In this document: one piece after another, positions 22,151-31,706 of the stretch
Position numbering within the stretch: the stretch's first letter is position 1
Layout: the number at the start of each line of letters is the position of its first letter
Source: Fusarium oxysporum f. sp. lycopersici 4287
Taxonomy: Eukaryota > Ascomycota > Sordariomycetes > Hypocreales > Nectriaceae
DNA length: 64,000 bases
Assembly: GCF_000149955.1 (NCBI RefSeq)
Contig: NC_030991.1
Span: 4,060,407 to 4,124,406 of the forward strand
Direction of reading: 5' to 3'
Notes under the pieces: model-generated
Databases searched by the model: none
Seen by the model: the letters and a program-made list of their open reading frames with translations, nothing else
Told to the model about the DNA's origin: nothing
Translations under genes and position numbers: made by a program

Positions 22151-23376
22151 ATGGACGATACGCATCATCCATCACCCGAATCATCACCAAAGGCGCCTCT
22201 TTCGCATCCCGTCAAGTACCAACGAAGGATCACCCCGCCCGAGCGCAAGTCTCTGCCTTCGCCTCCAGCCTCTGACGAACGCAAACGGGCCTCGACCGCT
22301 ACCGCTGATGAACTACCCCAAGGGCTTGTCGAGTTCAAGCGCAAGTGTAGGACTGGCGACTACTCGCCGCTGACGAATTTTCACCTTAGCAAGGCTGATT
22401 ACACCCGCCTTCACGACGAGATCCAGGCTACCTTTCGACGCTTCGATTACAACCCTCGACGTCAACTTATCAGCTTTCGCATGCCTTCCGCGCTCCACGA
22501 CTTATTCATTTCATTCTTTGGAAGCGCTATCTTGAATAAAATTCGCGAAATCGGACGCCAGAACCGACAAGCTCGCGCCTTCACCGAGAGCATCGACAAT
22601 GCTTTGTCATCTCGTGTTCTTCTGAACGATGGCGATGACAAATGGGAACAACAACCGGATGCGCAGCTCGAGCATCACGAAGCCCGATACCCTGGCTTAG
22701 TTGTCGAGGTTGCATTGACTCAAGACGCGAAGGAGTTGCGACGGATTGCCAAACGGTACATCTATTATACCGATGGACAGATCAAAGTGGTTCTTGGCAT
22801 TGATCTCAATGAAGACAAAGAGTCCACCATATCAGCGTGGAAGCCCACGTTCAGCCCAGCACAAAATGGTGATGGAGTTGACATGGACATTGAGCAAGTT
22901 GTTCAGTCACAGGTATATCTTGTGTTCTTTCGGCTTCATACGTGAAAGGAACAAGCTGACTGATTCAGCCTTTTCGAGACGCCAACAAGAACCCTGTAAC
23001 TGGGTCCTTGACACTACACCTTCACGACTTTGCGCCTGACAATCTATGTCAAGGCTGTCCCAACACTGCCTTCTTAATCTCATACCGCGACATGTCAGAC
23101 ATGATGGCTAAGGCCGAACGGCGCAAACTGCTACGAGAACAAAAGGAGGTGCCGGAGCCCTCAATCCGCGTTGTTAATAAGCGACGCTATTCAGAAAGCT
23201 CAGAGGACCGGATGGCGGAAGACGATGAGAATCGATACTCCGATGAGGCAGACGATGCAAATGACAAGGAGGATCGTGTCGACGGAGCTTACAAGCCCCC
23301 CAAGAATCTTGAAAACATGACTTTTGAGCCTCGCAAGAAGCGTGCTCAAGAGGCGAGCCGGGGCGATTGTTCTTGA
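22151..23376 (+). CDS. PD-(D/E)XK nuclease-like protein, 389 aa
   Basis: Exons are 22151..22912 and 22969..23376. The intron has a GTATAT donor, a CTGAC branch site and a CAG acceptor, and the join is in phase. The N-terminal ~60 residues are Pro/Ser-rich. The middle (residues ~85-230) contains YPGLVVEVALTQ, then RRIAKRYIYYTDGQIKVVLG and STISAW. This strand-acid-strand-helix-strand pattern resembles the PD-(D/E)XK restriction-endonuclease-like fold found in many uncharacterised fungal accessory proteins. The canonical E-x-K pair reads E-x-A, so catalytic activity is doubtful. The C-terminal ~100 residues are highly acidic and basic by turns (KRRYSESSEDRMAEDDENR) and may carry a nuclear-targeting signal. 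It is intact. The fold assignment is pattern-based. Confidence 0.62.
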
Positions 23377-23802
23377 TTTTTTGGATTGCACAGGTGTTCT
23401 GGACAGATCATGAGTTGTAGATGATTAGCAAGGGAGTTGGATGATACCCTACCCAAGAATTATCAGCAGAAACGTTGCGTTTCCTGTTTTTGACCGCTCA
23501 CCGTCTAGTATCTTCGCCCCATATTTTCCTCGATGGAAACGCACTTGCAATTAGAAAACCTAAAGCACGAAACACGTCGCGCTTCCGTCGGTTAACCCTT
23601 GTCTAGTTCAACAGTCTGACTACAGACCTAAACAATATTCATCACCATCGTCTACTGAAACTCACGTATTTATCATCTCCGTATAGTATCTACTCCATCT
23701 CCGCCATTCCATCCCGTCTATCATATTTACATATACTTAGTCATACTGGCCAGCTCCTCTATTAATAGGCAACATAGCCATCCTACTTCGCTCCCGGCCA
23801 AG

Positions 23803-24099
23803 CTGCAGAAGCTCAAAAGGCTCAGCCTTTATTCCAATTTGCCGGAAGCAGCTATTATATGTACTAAATACGGTTTTGCTTTGAGTCCTAAACGTGCATC
23901 GGGGCATCTGGGCAAAAAGCACGGCATTGCTAGATCTGCTCGGCATGGCCTTAAGCCCCTCCTATCCTCGTTGAACCTCCTAAATCCAGACACCTTGGCC
24001 CCCAAACCTAATGGATCACGGCCTCACCCGTACTTTACATTACAGAAGGGATCTTCATGTAGGCACTGCATCATGGTGTCGTTGTATTGCGATGTGTAA
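23803..24099 (+). pseudogene. Relic of OrsD/DUF3505-like zinc-finger domain
   Basis: The open frame reads AAIICTKYGFALSPKRASGH, LGKKHGIARSARHGLKPLL, NGSRPHPYFTLQKGSSCRHC. This matches the pattern of the fungal domain (PF12013/DUF3505-type) found at the start of large helicase-like accessory proteins: C-x2-C…H-x3-H…HP…C-x2-C. The second cysteine of the first pair is Tyr (TGC to TAC, a G-to-A transition). The frame stops shortly after CRHC, and no start or remainder of the parent protein is present. Confidence 0.55.
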
Positions 24100-24168
24100 T
24101 CAAGCGTCAGTCAGAAACTCAAACCTACCCCCGGCTAGTGACTTTAGTATATTCAACTCTACTCCCGG

Positions 24169-24876
24169 TCAAAAATGAATTCTACCCCATGCGATGTGGG
24201 GCAAATCAATTAATTCTACGAGAGTTGATTTTGGACTGTAAGACCAGGTGCAAAAGAGCGATTGTAGTCGCTGAGATCGATGGATGAAAATCGGTCGTAG
24301 ATAGACACATATGTGAGAATAAACAGGGGTAGGGGACAGTTTGGGGCACACGACAATTAAGAATAGGAGAGTAGGGGGTGGGATCGATTGGCCATCATCA
24401 CCAACTGTTGTCCGTTTGTTGACCGTTTGGATAGCGCCCTTGCTGTTCGCCAAGTCGTATTTGAGCGTGACGTTAGTCGGCAGGTTAGGACTGCTGTACT
24501 GAGTGCACGACCCCTTGCCACCATCTTCCGGCATACAGGTATGCTTCCACACCCAGCTCATGCACTTATTGGGTTCCTCTAGGCACTTGGCGGCGCAGTC
24601 GCAAGCTGTCTTGAAGCCGTCCTTGAAGAAGAAGTGTTGCTCTGTGACGACGCCTGTCATGTCGATACCCTGGTAGTACCGGACGCAGCCGCCCTCACGA
24701 TTGGGCGCCTGAAGGTTGGGGAAGCGGTCCTTGGTGATCTTGCCCTTGCAGATCGCCCAGTCCGAGTAGCGGTCAAAGTTTGGGAAGATATCGCCGTCTG
24801 AGTCGCGATGGCCACAGGAGCTGAGGGGAGTCGCCAAGGTGGAGGAGGCAAGGAGGACAGCGGTGGTAAAATACAA
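24169..24876 (-). CDS. Secreted cysteine-rich protein (start codon not found)
   Basis: The frame begins with a clear signal-peptide-like stretch (YFTTAVLLASSTLATPL). A mature domain follows with Cys residues in GGCVRYYQGIDMTG, CDCAAKCLEEPNKCMSWVWK, HTCMPEDGGKGSC, reminiscent of PAN/apple-type or other small secreted fungal domains. The first codon is TTG: there is a TAA only nine codons upstream and no ATG between them, while an ATG at 24914 lies in the neighbouring frame. Either the start was lost by a small indel or a 5' exon is hidden. The last ~70 codons (after KGAIQTVNKRT) look non-coding in composition, so the real stop or an intron probably lies before them. It is a possible effector-type secreted protein; the function is unknown. 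Confidence 0.5.
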   Translation of the reverse strand: MYFTTAVLLASSTLATPLSSCGHRDSDGDIFPNFDRYSDWAICKGKITKDRFPNLQAPNREGGCVRYYQGIDMTGVVTEQHFFFKDGFKTACDCAAKCLEEPNKCMSWVWKHTCMPEDGGKGSCTQYSSPNLPTNVTLKYDLANSKGAIQTVNKRTTVGDDGQSIPPPTLLFLIVVCPKLSPTPVYSHICVYLRPIFIHRSQRLQSLFCTWSYSPKSTLVELIDLPHIAWGRIHF

Positions 24877-24914
24877 AGAGTATGCAGAGGTGATTCGGGG
24901 TTATCCAGAATCAT

Positions 24915-26573
24915 CGACGCATCTTCCTCTGAGTACTACCCTATACCCAACGACGCCACACGCTCTCGTTAACTCCAACTTGTTAGTCAGGCAGAGCGGC
25001 GGCTAGACTGGAGGCTAGGCGTTCTCAAGGTCTACTTACCCGCTACACCAGCAGATACCAATAGATCAGTATCAGCTGCTTTCAAAGAGTATCTAAGCTT
25101 CACTTATTCCCTCTTTGAACCCCCCGCAACCCAGTGGGCGAAACCCATTAGCAAGAAAAGTAGAAGTTGTAAATCCAGGTGCTATATGCGGTTATTGCTT
25201 CATGTAAGAGATTGACGAAATGCAATCAGCTCACAAAGTTCAATTCTACACCTTATCAAGCGGGGTAAGACAATCAATTTTATGAATTACAACAAGCGAG
25301 AAATCGGTAGGAAGCTCACCGTTTATAGGCCTGGTGATACCTGCAATGGTCTACGTAGACGCTTAAACCTTGCTAAGCGATGCCTCATTTACATCACCAA
25401 TGGGCGTTGAGCCCACGATGGTTTCCGAATGCGTAAACTTGTCTGATCCACTTACCTTGCACGTTAGCTACTTTTAGTAGAATTTTATTTGTGTGTTGAA
25501 TATTCAGGCTTATGGAGTCAGAATTACCCGTTAGTACGAACATTCTCCTCGAAATATTGCATAAAAAGAATTCATGCTTGTTACCCTACAGTTTACTCAC
25601 TCATTGGTAACCCTGTCCGCTAGGGATCAGCGAAGAAATACAAGGCCGTCAAGCACCCAGTCCGTCACCAGTTAGAGACAAGCGCGTTCCGTAAAAGCGG
25701 TTGGTTGATGTCAGGGGTTGAAGTTCGGCTGTTAAGGACGTCCCAACGCGACCTGAGGGAAGTTAACGTTAAGGTCATCGTGCCTGTCGGCCACCAGGTA
25801 ATCAAATGCATACGTATCTGTAGATCGGATCAGACCGTGAAAATTGATCAAAGTTCGTACACTGCTAAGACCTCATGAAATCAAAGTAACAAAGTTGCCG
25901 CGGCGCGCTGTCCTGCAGGTTTCGGAACAAACACGTCACTTAAGGCAAAGGGGGGTTGTACCCAAGTTTGGAATATCCATCTACATCAACATCACCACGA
26001 ATGATCAGCTACTTGCAAGGCCTTTCTATTGAGATCTAGAAAGTGTCTAAGTTTAACGTCCCCAGTCGATTGTCATTTGATGGCGTCACTCTCACGGGCT
26101 CCTTCCCTCCCCAAGTTAGCGACATATTCTTTCCAGGTTTCTTACTTCCATCCTCCCGAGGCCGTGTCACTTCCTAAGAGATCGTCTTCTCTAATACTTA
26201 CTAATGAACGCGAGAGCGAACTGTTCGTGAGTTACAAGTGCCACAGTAGAAGCTAGACTCTAGGAGTGTCTAAGGCTTTGTTACGTTAGTGTCTAGATAG
26301 AAGTTTTCAGTAGTTAGTACAGCGAATGATTAAAGCCTTTGTTATTGCTATTTAGAGCGGACCTGAATATAAGATTTCTTTAAGTTAAAAGCCGTAAAAT
26401 GATTCACTGGAGAGTTCTGAGGCTACAGTTGACCCTATAGCTCGGTGTTAACGGCAGTAAGTTATAACTATAAATCCTGAGGGTCTGGATTCTGTTAATG
26501 AAGTATGTCCGTGTCCGAACCTGAACATCCTTCTATACTCGTGTTGACACTTCAATAAGGCTTTTCACCGATA
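24915..26573. other. Intergenic, no supported gene
   Basis: Only short open frames without domain resemblance. The 24915-25100 part is the upstream region of the cysteine-rich secreted gene; the rest shows nothing I can assign. Confidence 0.5.
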
Positions 26574-27326
26574 CTATATGAATATTAGCGAGTATAGCAT
26601 GAAATTTCGTTGCTGAGGGACTTGCATATTGCCAGGCTTCTGGTAGCGGGCGACGACCCAGGAGGTGCCGCTGCTGTCCTTGGAAACACCCATGCCGACT
26701 TTGGTGGTGTATTTCCAGACGCACTGGGTGTAATGGCCAAAGCTCATGTAGTTAGAGCCCGAGATGGCCTCACCGTTGTACTGGCTGTCCTCGGCGAGGA
26801 AGGCCTTGACGGCAGCAGAGTAAGGACTATCAGAAGTGCCCATGTACAGGTTCTCACCATCGTCACTTTGGGAATGCTTGAGCAAGCCTTTCGAAGCGAG
26901 GTGGTCGGCCCACTCTTGGGCACCAGAGGCAAGAGTGTCGTCCCAAGACAGAGGGTCATTGCCAACGGCCTTACGGGCCTCGTTGTGGAGGTGAATGGCC
27001 TTTTCCTGATCGGTGGAGAGACCATAGCTGGGACCAAAGTTGGAACTAGAATCCTGGTTAGGGGCGTGCTTGGGTTCCTTGACGAACTGGGAAGTGGCAG
27101 GCTGGGCGTAGACGGGAGTGGGAATGTACTGCTTGAAGCCGGATTTCTGAGGCTGAGGGACGCAGGTGGTCTGCGGAGAGCTGCCTTCACCGACAACGTA
27201 GTGAGTAACGTACTCGAACTTGGTAACGACCTTAGAATTCTTGTTGCCATTTTGCCAGTTGCCGTTGTGGGGAGCGGCCACGGCACCGGCGGCCATCAGG
27301 GAAACGATGTAGCTTGAGAAACGCAT
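26574..27326 (-). CDS. Secreted CAP/SCP (PR-1-like) protein, 250 aa
   Basis: A signal peptide (MRFSSYIVSLMAAGAVAAP) is followed by a Gln/Pro/Ser-rich linker and a CAP domain at residues ~105-235. Landmarks are LHNEARKAVGNDPLSWDDTL, the helix with WADHLASKGLLKHS, GENLYMG and the CAP signature GHYTQCVWKYTTKVGMG, then VVARYQKPGNM. CAP proteins are extracellular, and fungal members (for example Fpr1 of F. oxysporum) bind sterols or lipids and some affect virulence; that is family knowledge. Most relatives end soon after PGN-x2-GQ. Here ~15 unrelated residues (QVPQQRNFMLYSLIFI) replace that end, pointing to a hidden last intron or a changed terminus. The long open frame on the opposite strand is a shadow caused by codon bias. 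Confidence 0.82.
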   Translation of the reverse strand: MRFSSYIVSLMAAGAVAAPHNGNWQNGNKNSKVVTKFEYVTHYVVGEGSSPQTTCVPQPQKSGFKQYIPTPVYAQPATSQFVKEPKHAPNQDSSSNFGPSYGLSTDQEKAIHLHNEARKAVGNDPLSWDDTLASGAQEWADHLASKGLLKHSQSDDGENLYMGTSDSPYSAAVKAFLAEDSQYNGEAISGSNYMSFGHYTQCVWKYTTKVGMGVSKDSSGTSWVVARYQKPGNMQVPQQRNFMLYSLIFI

Positions 27327-27859
27327 CTTATCGGAGAGTTGTTGTTATTAATGGCAGCATGAACTTGGATTAACGGATCTAGGTTCTCAAGAAGCACTCG
27401 TATTAATAAGTGGAAGATTATTGATTGAATATTTGAAAGATGAATGAGAGGTTTGTAGAGCAAGGAGCGACAGGACTGATGGAATCTCAACAGGAAAGAA
27501 GAAAGAGGATAGGGCACAAAATCAGACTTATCCCTAGTCGCCCTAATGCCACTTCGCCTTGAAAGGATTCTAAAGCACTTTTTAGGGAACGCATGAAGTT
27601 AGTTACAAGAAATTTCGCCTGTTTACTTTAGACTTGTGATGCTCTGGACCAAACCAACGCCACTTCCATACTCATCGGGAACGACATATACAACTATTTG
27701 CAGATTTAGATTAAATAGTATTCTTTTCTGTTCTTCTCCGTACCTGCTAAAGTCGGCAATTGCTGGCACTTTATTAGAAACTAATCAAGAAAACTTCAAT
27801 ACTTCAATCACATGTACTAACCCTTTTAGCATACCCTAGACCAGTAGCTATAAGGAGCC

Positions 27860-27873
27860 CATGGTCTTAGCAA
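27860..27873 (+). repeat. Target-site duplication, left, SINE-like copy 1
   Basis: CATGGTCTTAGCAA (14 bp) immediately precedes the element body. The identical 14 bp occurs at 28531-28544, right after the tail. Such variable-length long duplications mark target-primed reverse transcription. Confidence 0.85.
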
Positions 27874-28530
27874 CAACTCTCCCCTGTAAAAATTCTTTCT
27901 TGGCACGCACTGTTAGTGCCGTGTTAGGAGCGGGATTTTCTGCAGGCCACGCGACCACACAAAACTGCGGGGATGCTATCGGCTCCCTAACAGCAGTTTT
28001 CAGAGAAGGAATTTTGGAGAGTTCGCCTTCTCTGACAACACCTTTGTCGGATCTAATGGCGGCACCTCAGAACCAGAACGCCTTAGATATCGGAGGACGA
28101 TGCCCATGGCATCGGTAGCGACATCCTCCCGATCAACGACGCCGATTGCGATGGGTTTTTCTCCTTTGAAGGCAAGCCGCACCGTCGGCCTCTGATTCCT
28201 TCCCGAGGTTTTTCCCTGCCGCCGCGACAGTCGACTACGAGCTACAACTTGGTTACTGGAGATTGTGGACTGCGTCGGCAGATGTAGTGATGCGCGAGAG
28301 AATTCTGGTCGGTGGAAAAAGTTCGACAATAGATTGCCCCCGAACCCGCTGACGGGTGACGGGCTTGAGAAATACAGCACCTTTTGTGCCATTGGTATGC
28401 TGGATGGTGAAGGAAGCGGGGTTTCCCTGTACCTAGCTAGCTCAGCACGTCTTTTGCTCCAGTAGGAGATCTGGCTTCGTTACAGCCACCCAGACGAAAA
28501 ATATACAAACAAACAAACAAAACAAACAAA
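27874..28530 (+). mobile_element. SINE-like non-LTR retroposon, copy 1
   Basis: A ~615-bp body begins AACTCTCCCCTGTAAAAATTC and ends CCAGACGAAAAATA, followed by an (AAAC)n tail to 28530, and is flanked by a 14-bp perfect duplication. An inverted, ~95% similar copy lies at 36158-36807, with the same body ends but a different tail and a different duplication. A tail of short tandem repeats plus long, copy-specific target duplications is the signature of non-LTR retroposition. No reverse transcriptase is encoded, so it must use another element's machinery. The antisense strand carries a 130-codon open frame (28392-28000) that is also open in the other copy. The SINE named Foxy is known from F. 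oxysporum; whether this is it cannot be checked here. Confidence 0.72.
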
Positions 28531-28544
28531 CATGGTCTTAGCAA
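28531..28544 (+). repeat. Target-site duplication, right, SINE-like copy 1
   Basis: CATGGTCTTAGCAA, identical to 27860-27873, directly follows the (AAAC)n tail. Confidence 0.85.
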
Positions 28545-28837
28545 TACTCGCTCGCATATATATAGATTGCGCTTCTAAGACATTTTGCTTGATATAGAAA
28601 TATCCAAATTTTGGTATAAGTTAAGCATTACTAACCAGGGGCTTTTCAGTTATTTTAAAATCTTCTAGGCTAGCTTGGCCGGTCTCTGAATCTTCATAAG
28701 TCAGGGCATTACTTGTGCCTTTTTCTTTTGGAAAACCACGTGCGTTTTGCTATAAGATACAGCTGAAGCACAGGCTACCCTTGTTTTTCTTTTTATCATT
28801 CTGAGTTAAAAAAAGCTCTTTATTCACATTCCCCAGG

Positions 28838-29830
28838 ATGAGCGTTCAACGCTTTGGGAAATTCTATTTCAAATTAGAGGGGAATCGTGCAAATAATGCC
28901 CGCCAAAACTTTGGGCAACCACACATCAAAGACACATATCAAACTCTAAATTCCAACCCCGATGACATCGAAGAAGTCTCAATAACAGACAAGTCAAAGC
29001 GTAGGGAACGCCCATCTGCTCTTAATGCAACTGATATATCTCATCACTCACCCAAGAAGACCTGCAACATATTAGGAACGGATGACTCGGTTCAACGTGT
29101 CCTGAGGGGAGACGCGACGAGCAAGACGAATGGACGGATTGCTGCAAGGGGGATAAGTCGCGATGAGCCCGTTGAGCTAATTGCCTCATCGACAAGCATC
29201 GACGCCACGACGTATCAGCCCAGGCATGAAGAAAGCAACACCAGCTTCCAGCAAATCAACGAACCTGACACGGCTATAGTATCGACTATACCTCGAGAGG
29301 AAGGCAGAGGGGATGCCACTCAGCCCGGTTTAACTCATATCGTCAAACTGGCTCTATCCTTAGGAACCATCGAACAATTGATGGAAAGGCTGGAGGACGC
29401 AGAGAGCCTTGCTAAGGCAACAGAAACAAAGATTTTTGAAGCTAAACTTGTAGAAAGTAACGTCAAAGTGAAAGAGGAGACTGTGGAAAGTATATTCGAT
29501 ACTGTTCTGAGCTCTATCCAACAGCTTCGAGTCGATGGTTACCAGGCAGATTCGCGTGGACGAAGAAGCCAGGCAAAGTTCAAGGCCTGGCGGTCAAAGG
29601 TAAAGGAAGAAGCTATAAACCTGGTCTTGCAAGAGAAGCACGAAGAGCAAGAAGCTTCACGACGGTCTATGGAAAGATGTAAGCAGAAAATGAAACTCTT
29701 AGTAGATGAACGAGAGAGGAGAGAGCGTCAAGTAGCAGTCCTTCGATGGTGCCTTGTTATCAGACAACTTCTCAACGACCTCGAAAAAGGGGTGTTTGGA
29801 ACTGAAGTTGAGTTTCTGCTTAATACGTAA
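28838..29830 (+). CDS. Coiled-coil protein, unidentified, 330 aa
   Basis: Single exon with the ATG in CCCAGGATGAG context. Residues 1-170 are polar and low in hydrophobics (disordered). From ~180 to the end the sequence is a long amphipathic charged helix (GTIEQLMERLEDAESLAKAT, … EAINLVLQEKHEEQEASRR…), with the pattern of a coiled coil. There is no enzymatic motif, signal peptide or membrane segment. The TAA stop is followed by AT-rich sequence with an AATAAA-like signal near 29905. The coding region has steady codon use and no breaks, so I regard it as real, but I do not recognise a family. Confidence 0.6.
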   Translation: MSVQRFGKFYFKLEGNRANNARQNFGQPHIKDTYQTLNSNPDDIEEVSITDKSKRRERPSALNATDISHHSPKKTCNILGTDDSVQRVLRGDATSKTNGRIAARGISRDEPVELIASSTSIDATTYQPRHEESNTSFQQINEPDTAIVSTIPREEGRGDATQPGLTHIVKLALSLGTIEQLMERLEDAESLAKATETKIFEAKLVESNVKVKEETVESIFDTVLSSIQQLRVDGYQADSRGRRSQAKFKAWRSKVKEEAINLVLQEKHEEQEASRRSMERCKQKMKLLVDERERRERQVAVLRWCLVIRQLLNDLEKGVFGTEVEFLLNT

Positions 29831-31329
29831 GAGAATACATTGTCTACTGAAATTGAAAGATTTACAGCTACGCAATATCCAGTAATGCTACAAATAACCC
29901 AAAATAAAATACATTCCAGGTGATGAAATTCTGTTTACCAATAGTCACTTTTGCTTTACTGTGATAAGCTGGATTGCTATGCTGTTGTGCTGACTACATA
30001 CAAATATGTCGTATAAAGATGGGAAAGTGAATATCCAGGTAACAGACCTCGGGGTCAGAGCGAAGAAAAATAGTTGTCATATAGAGGTAAGTAAACCGCT
30101 TTGTAGATATCTGGCTCGTCCGAGAGCCAGCTGCCGGGACACACTTTCCACCGGCCTTACAGTAGGACTATTCAAAGATGGCGATGGGGGGTGACATACA
30201 CTAAATAACTTTTAAGCAGGAGCTTGCCAGACAGGATATCCATTGTCACGATAGTTGTAGCGGATATTCTCGGCGTAACTGATTTTCTCTGTTAGAATAA
30301 CTGGATGCATGGTAATCTCAAACCCGTAAACGTTGGTATTCTCACGTGGAATTCCCATTCCAAACCTATTGTAGTGTTTATCTAGACGCCATTTTTCTCG
30401 GCCTGGAACGGGTGGCACAGTCGGGTGGATAGCTTCCGAGCGAGAGATGACGGGATATAAGGACTTAACTGATGCTAAAGCTTACTGGTAGGTTCATCGA
30501 AAGAAAGGAGTACATCATGAGGGTTAGGACCGAGGCTGGAAAGACTATACGCATGATTTCTCTTTGTAACCAGCATTTAGCCACAAGGCCGGCTGGATTG
30601 CATAGCATATATTGCGGGAAAAGCCCTTGCCTGAGTTTTTCGGTTCCTTCAGGAGGCTCGGTCAAACATGATCCCTTTAGGAATTGGAGCGCATTTGCGC
30701 TTCACTCAATCTGTACCGAATAAGGACATATAGTGGCGATGATGGGATAATAATTACCAACTACAACCAAAAATGCTTTATATGAGATCGCGGCGAGACA
30801 CTGGGCCAGTATTGCCAGGTACAGCGATAGCGAGTACTGATAACATCAAGTAGATAAATCATTTCGCCACCGGGGCCGGAAATTATAAGTACATGAGCAA
30901 TTCCCCCCAGCCGCCTCCTCCACTTGGTGTTTTGCGTGTCTCTCTTGATCTACACGTGATTGAAAATGGGGTGATAGTTGCCACGAAGAAGGACATCGTA
31001 CAGAGTGGCTGAAATATATGGAAGGTGGATTCTTTTTAAGCTGTCAATTTGGTCAATGGCAGATCAGAAAGTCAAACTCAAATTCAATCAATGCATAGTT
31101 GGAACGAGCTTCGCAGCGGCCCGCCAACCTTTCCGCTGATGAGGGTCTGATCACAAAATCAGCTCATCTACAGCCGGCGGCCATCCTCTCAGATTCAGAC
31201 ATTGAATACTATACGGTTTATTCAGAGCAGTATTCCGAAACGGGGCTAAATCTGCAGTCGGTGTCAAATGACGAGAATCCTACATAACATACTATAACAA
31301 TATCGCAGCTTTAAGAGTATAGTGCTAAG
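29831..31329. other. Intergenic, no supported gene
   Basis: Minus-strand frames at 30212-30418 and 30465-30665 have protein-like composition (for example HYNRFGMGIPRENTNVYGFE), but I cannot connect them into a gene or name them. They could be relics of one decayed gene. Confidence 0.4.
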
Positions 31330-31706
31330 GATTTAAACACACAATAATCTATTTATTTAGTACAAGGTTGAGAATTGCTGCCAGTCTCTCACACTCAAAC
31401 ATCTGCTCTGCCGTCATAGAAACCCCGAAGCATACCTGACGAGGCTCCAAGATGTAATCAACCAGGTGTTTGGTCGCTAGTACGTCACCTTCCATATGGC
31501 CATAGCCGTGGCCAAGTTATCTGGGTCGGTGAAGTCATTACAATAAAAGATGAGATTCTCGGCCATAATGGGTATGCCTGTGTTGCTGCTGTGTAGAAGC
31601 TGACTATTTGTGATAACGGCCCTCATCCGTATATCGACGAGGCGGTCAAGAGTATGAATTCTAGACACTGAACCCTTTAGAAGACATCTTCTTCCTTCTA
31701 CTCCGA
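31330..31706 (-). pseudogene. Fragment of unidentified gene behind the cyclin, frameshifted
   Basis: Just downstream of the cyclin stop, in a different frame, the minus strand reads LVDIRMRAVITNSQLL, IPIMAENLIFYCNDFTDP, NLATAMAIW. After a one-base change near 31490 it continues GDVLATKHLVDYILEPRQ… TAEQMFECERLAAILN and a stop at ~31350. The two pieces clearly belong together, so the frame break is real or hides a splice site. No start codon is seen. The family is not recognised. It might be the remnant of a neighbour fused to, or overlapped by, the cyclin gene. Confidence 0.42.

Noticed and set aside
26610..27317. Long 235-codon + strand frame opposite the CAP gene
   Set aside because: It mirrors the CAP coding frame, is low-complexity in Gly/Val/Leu, and has no domain; it is a codon-bias shadow.
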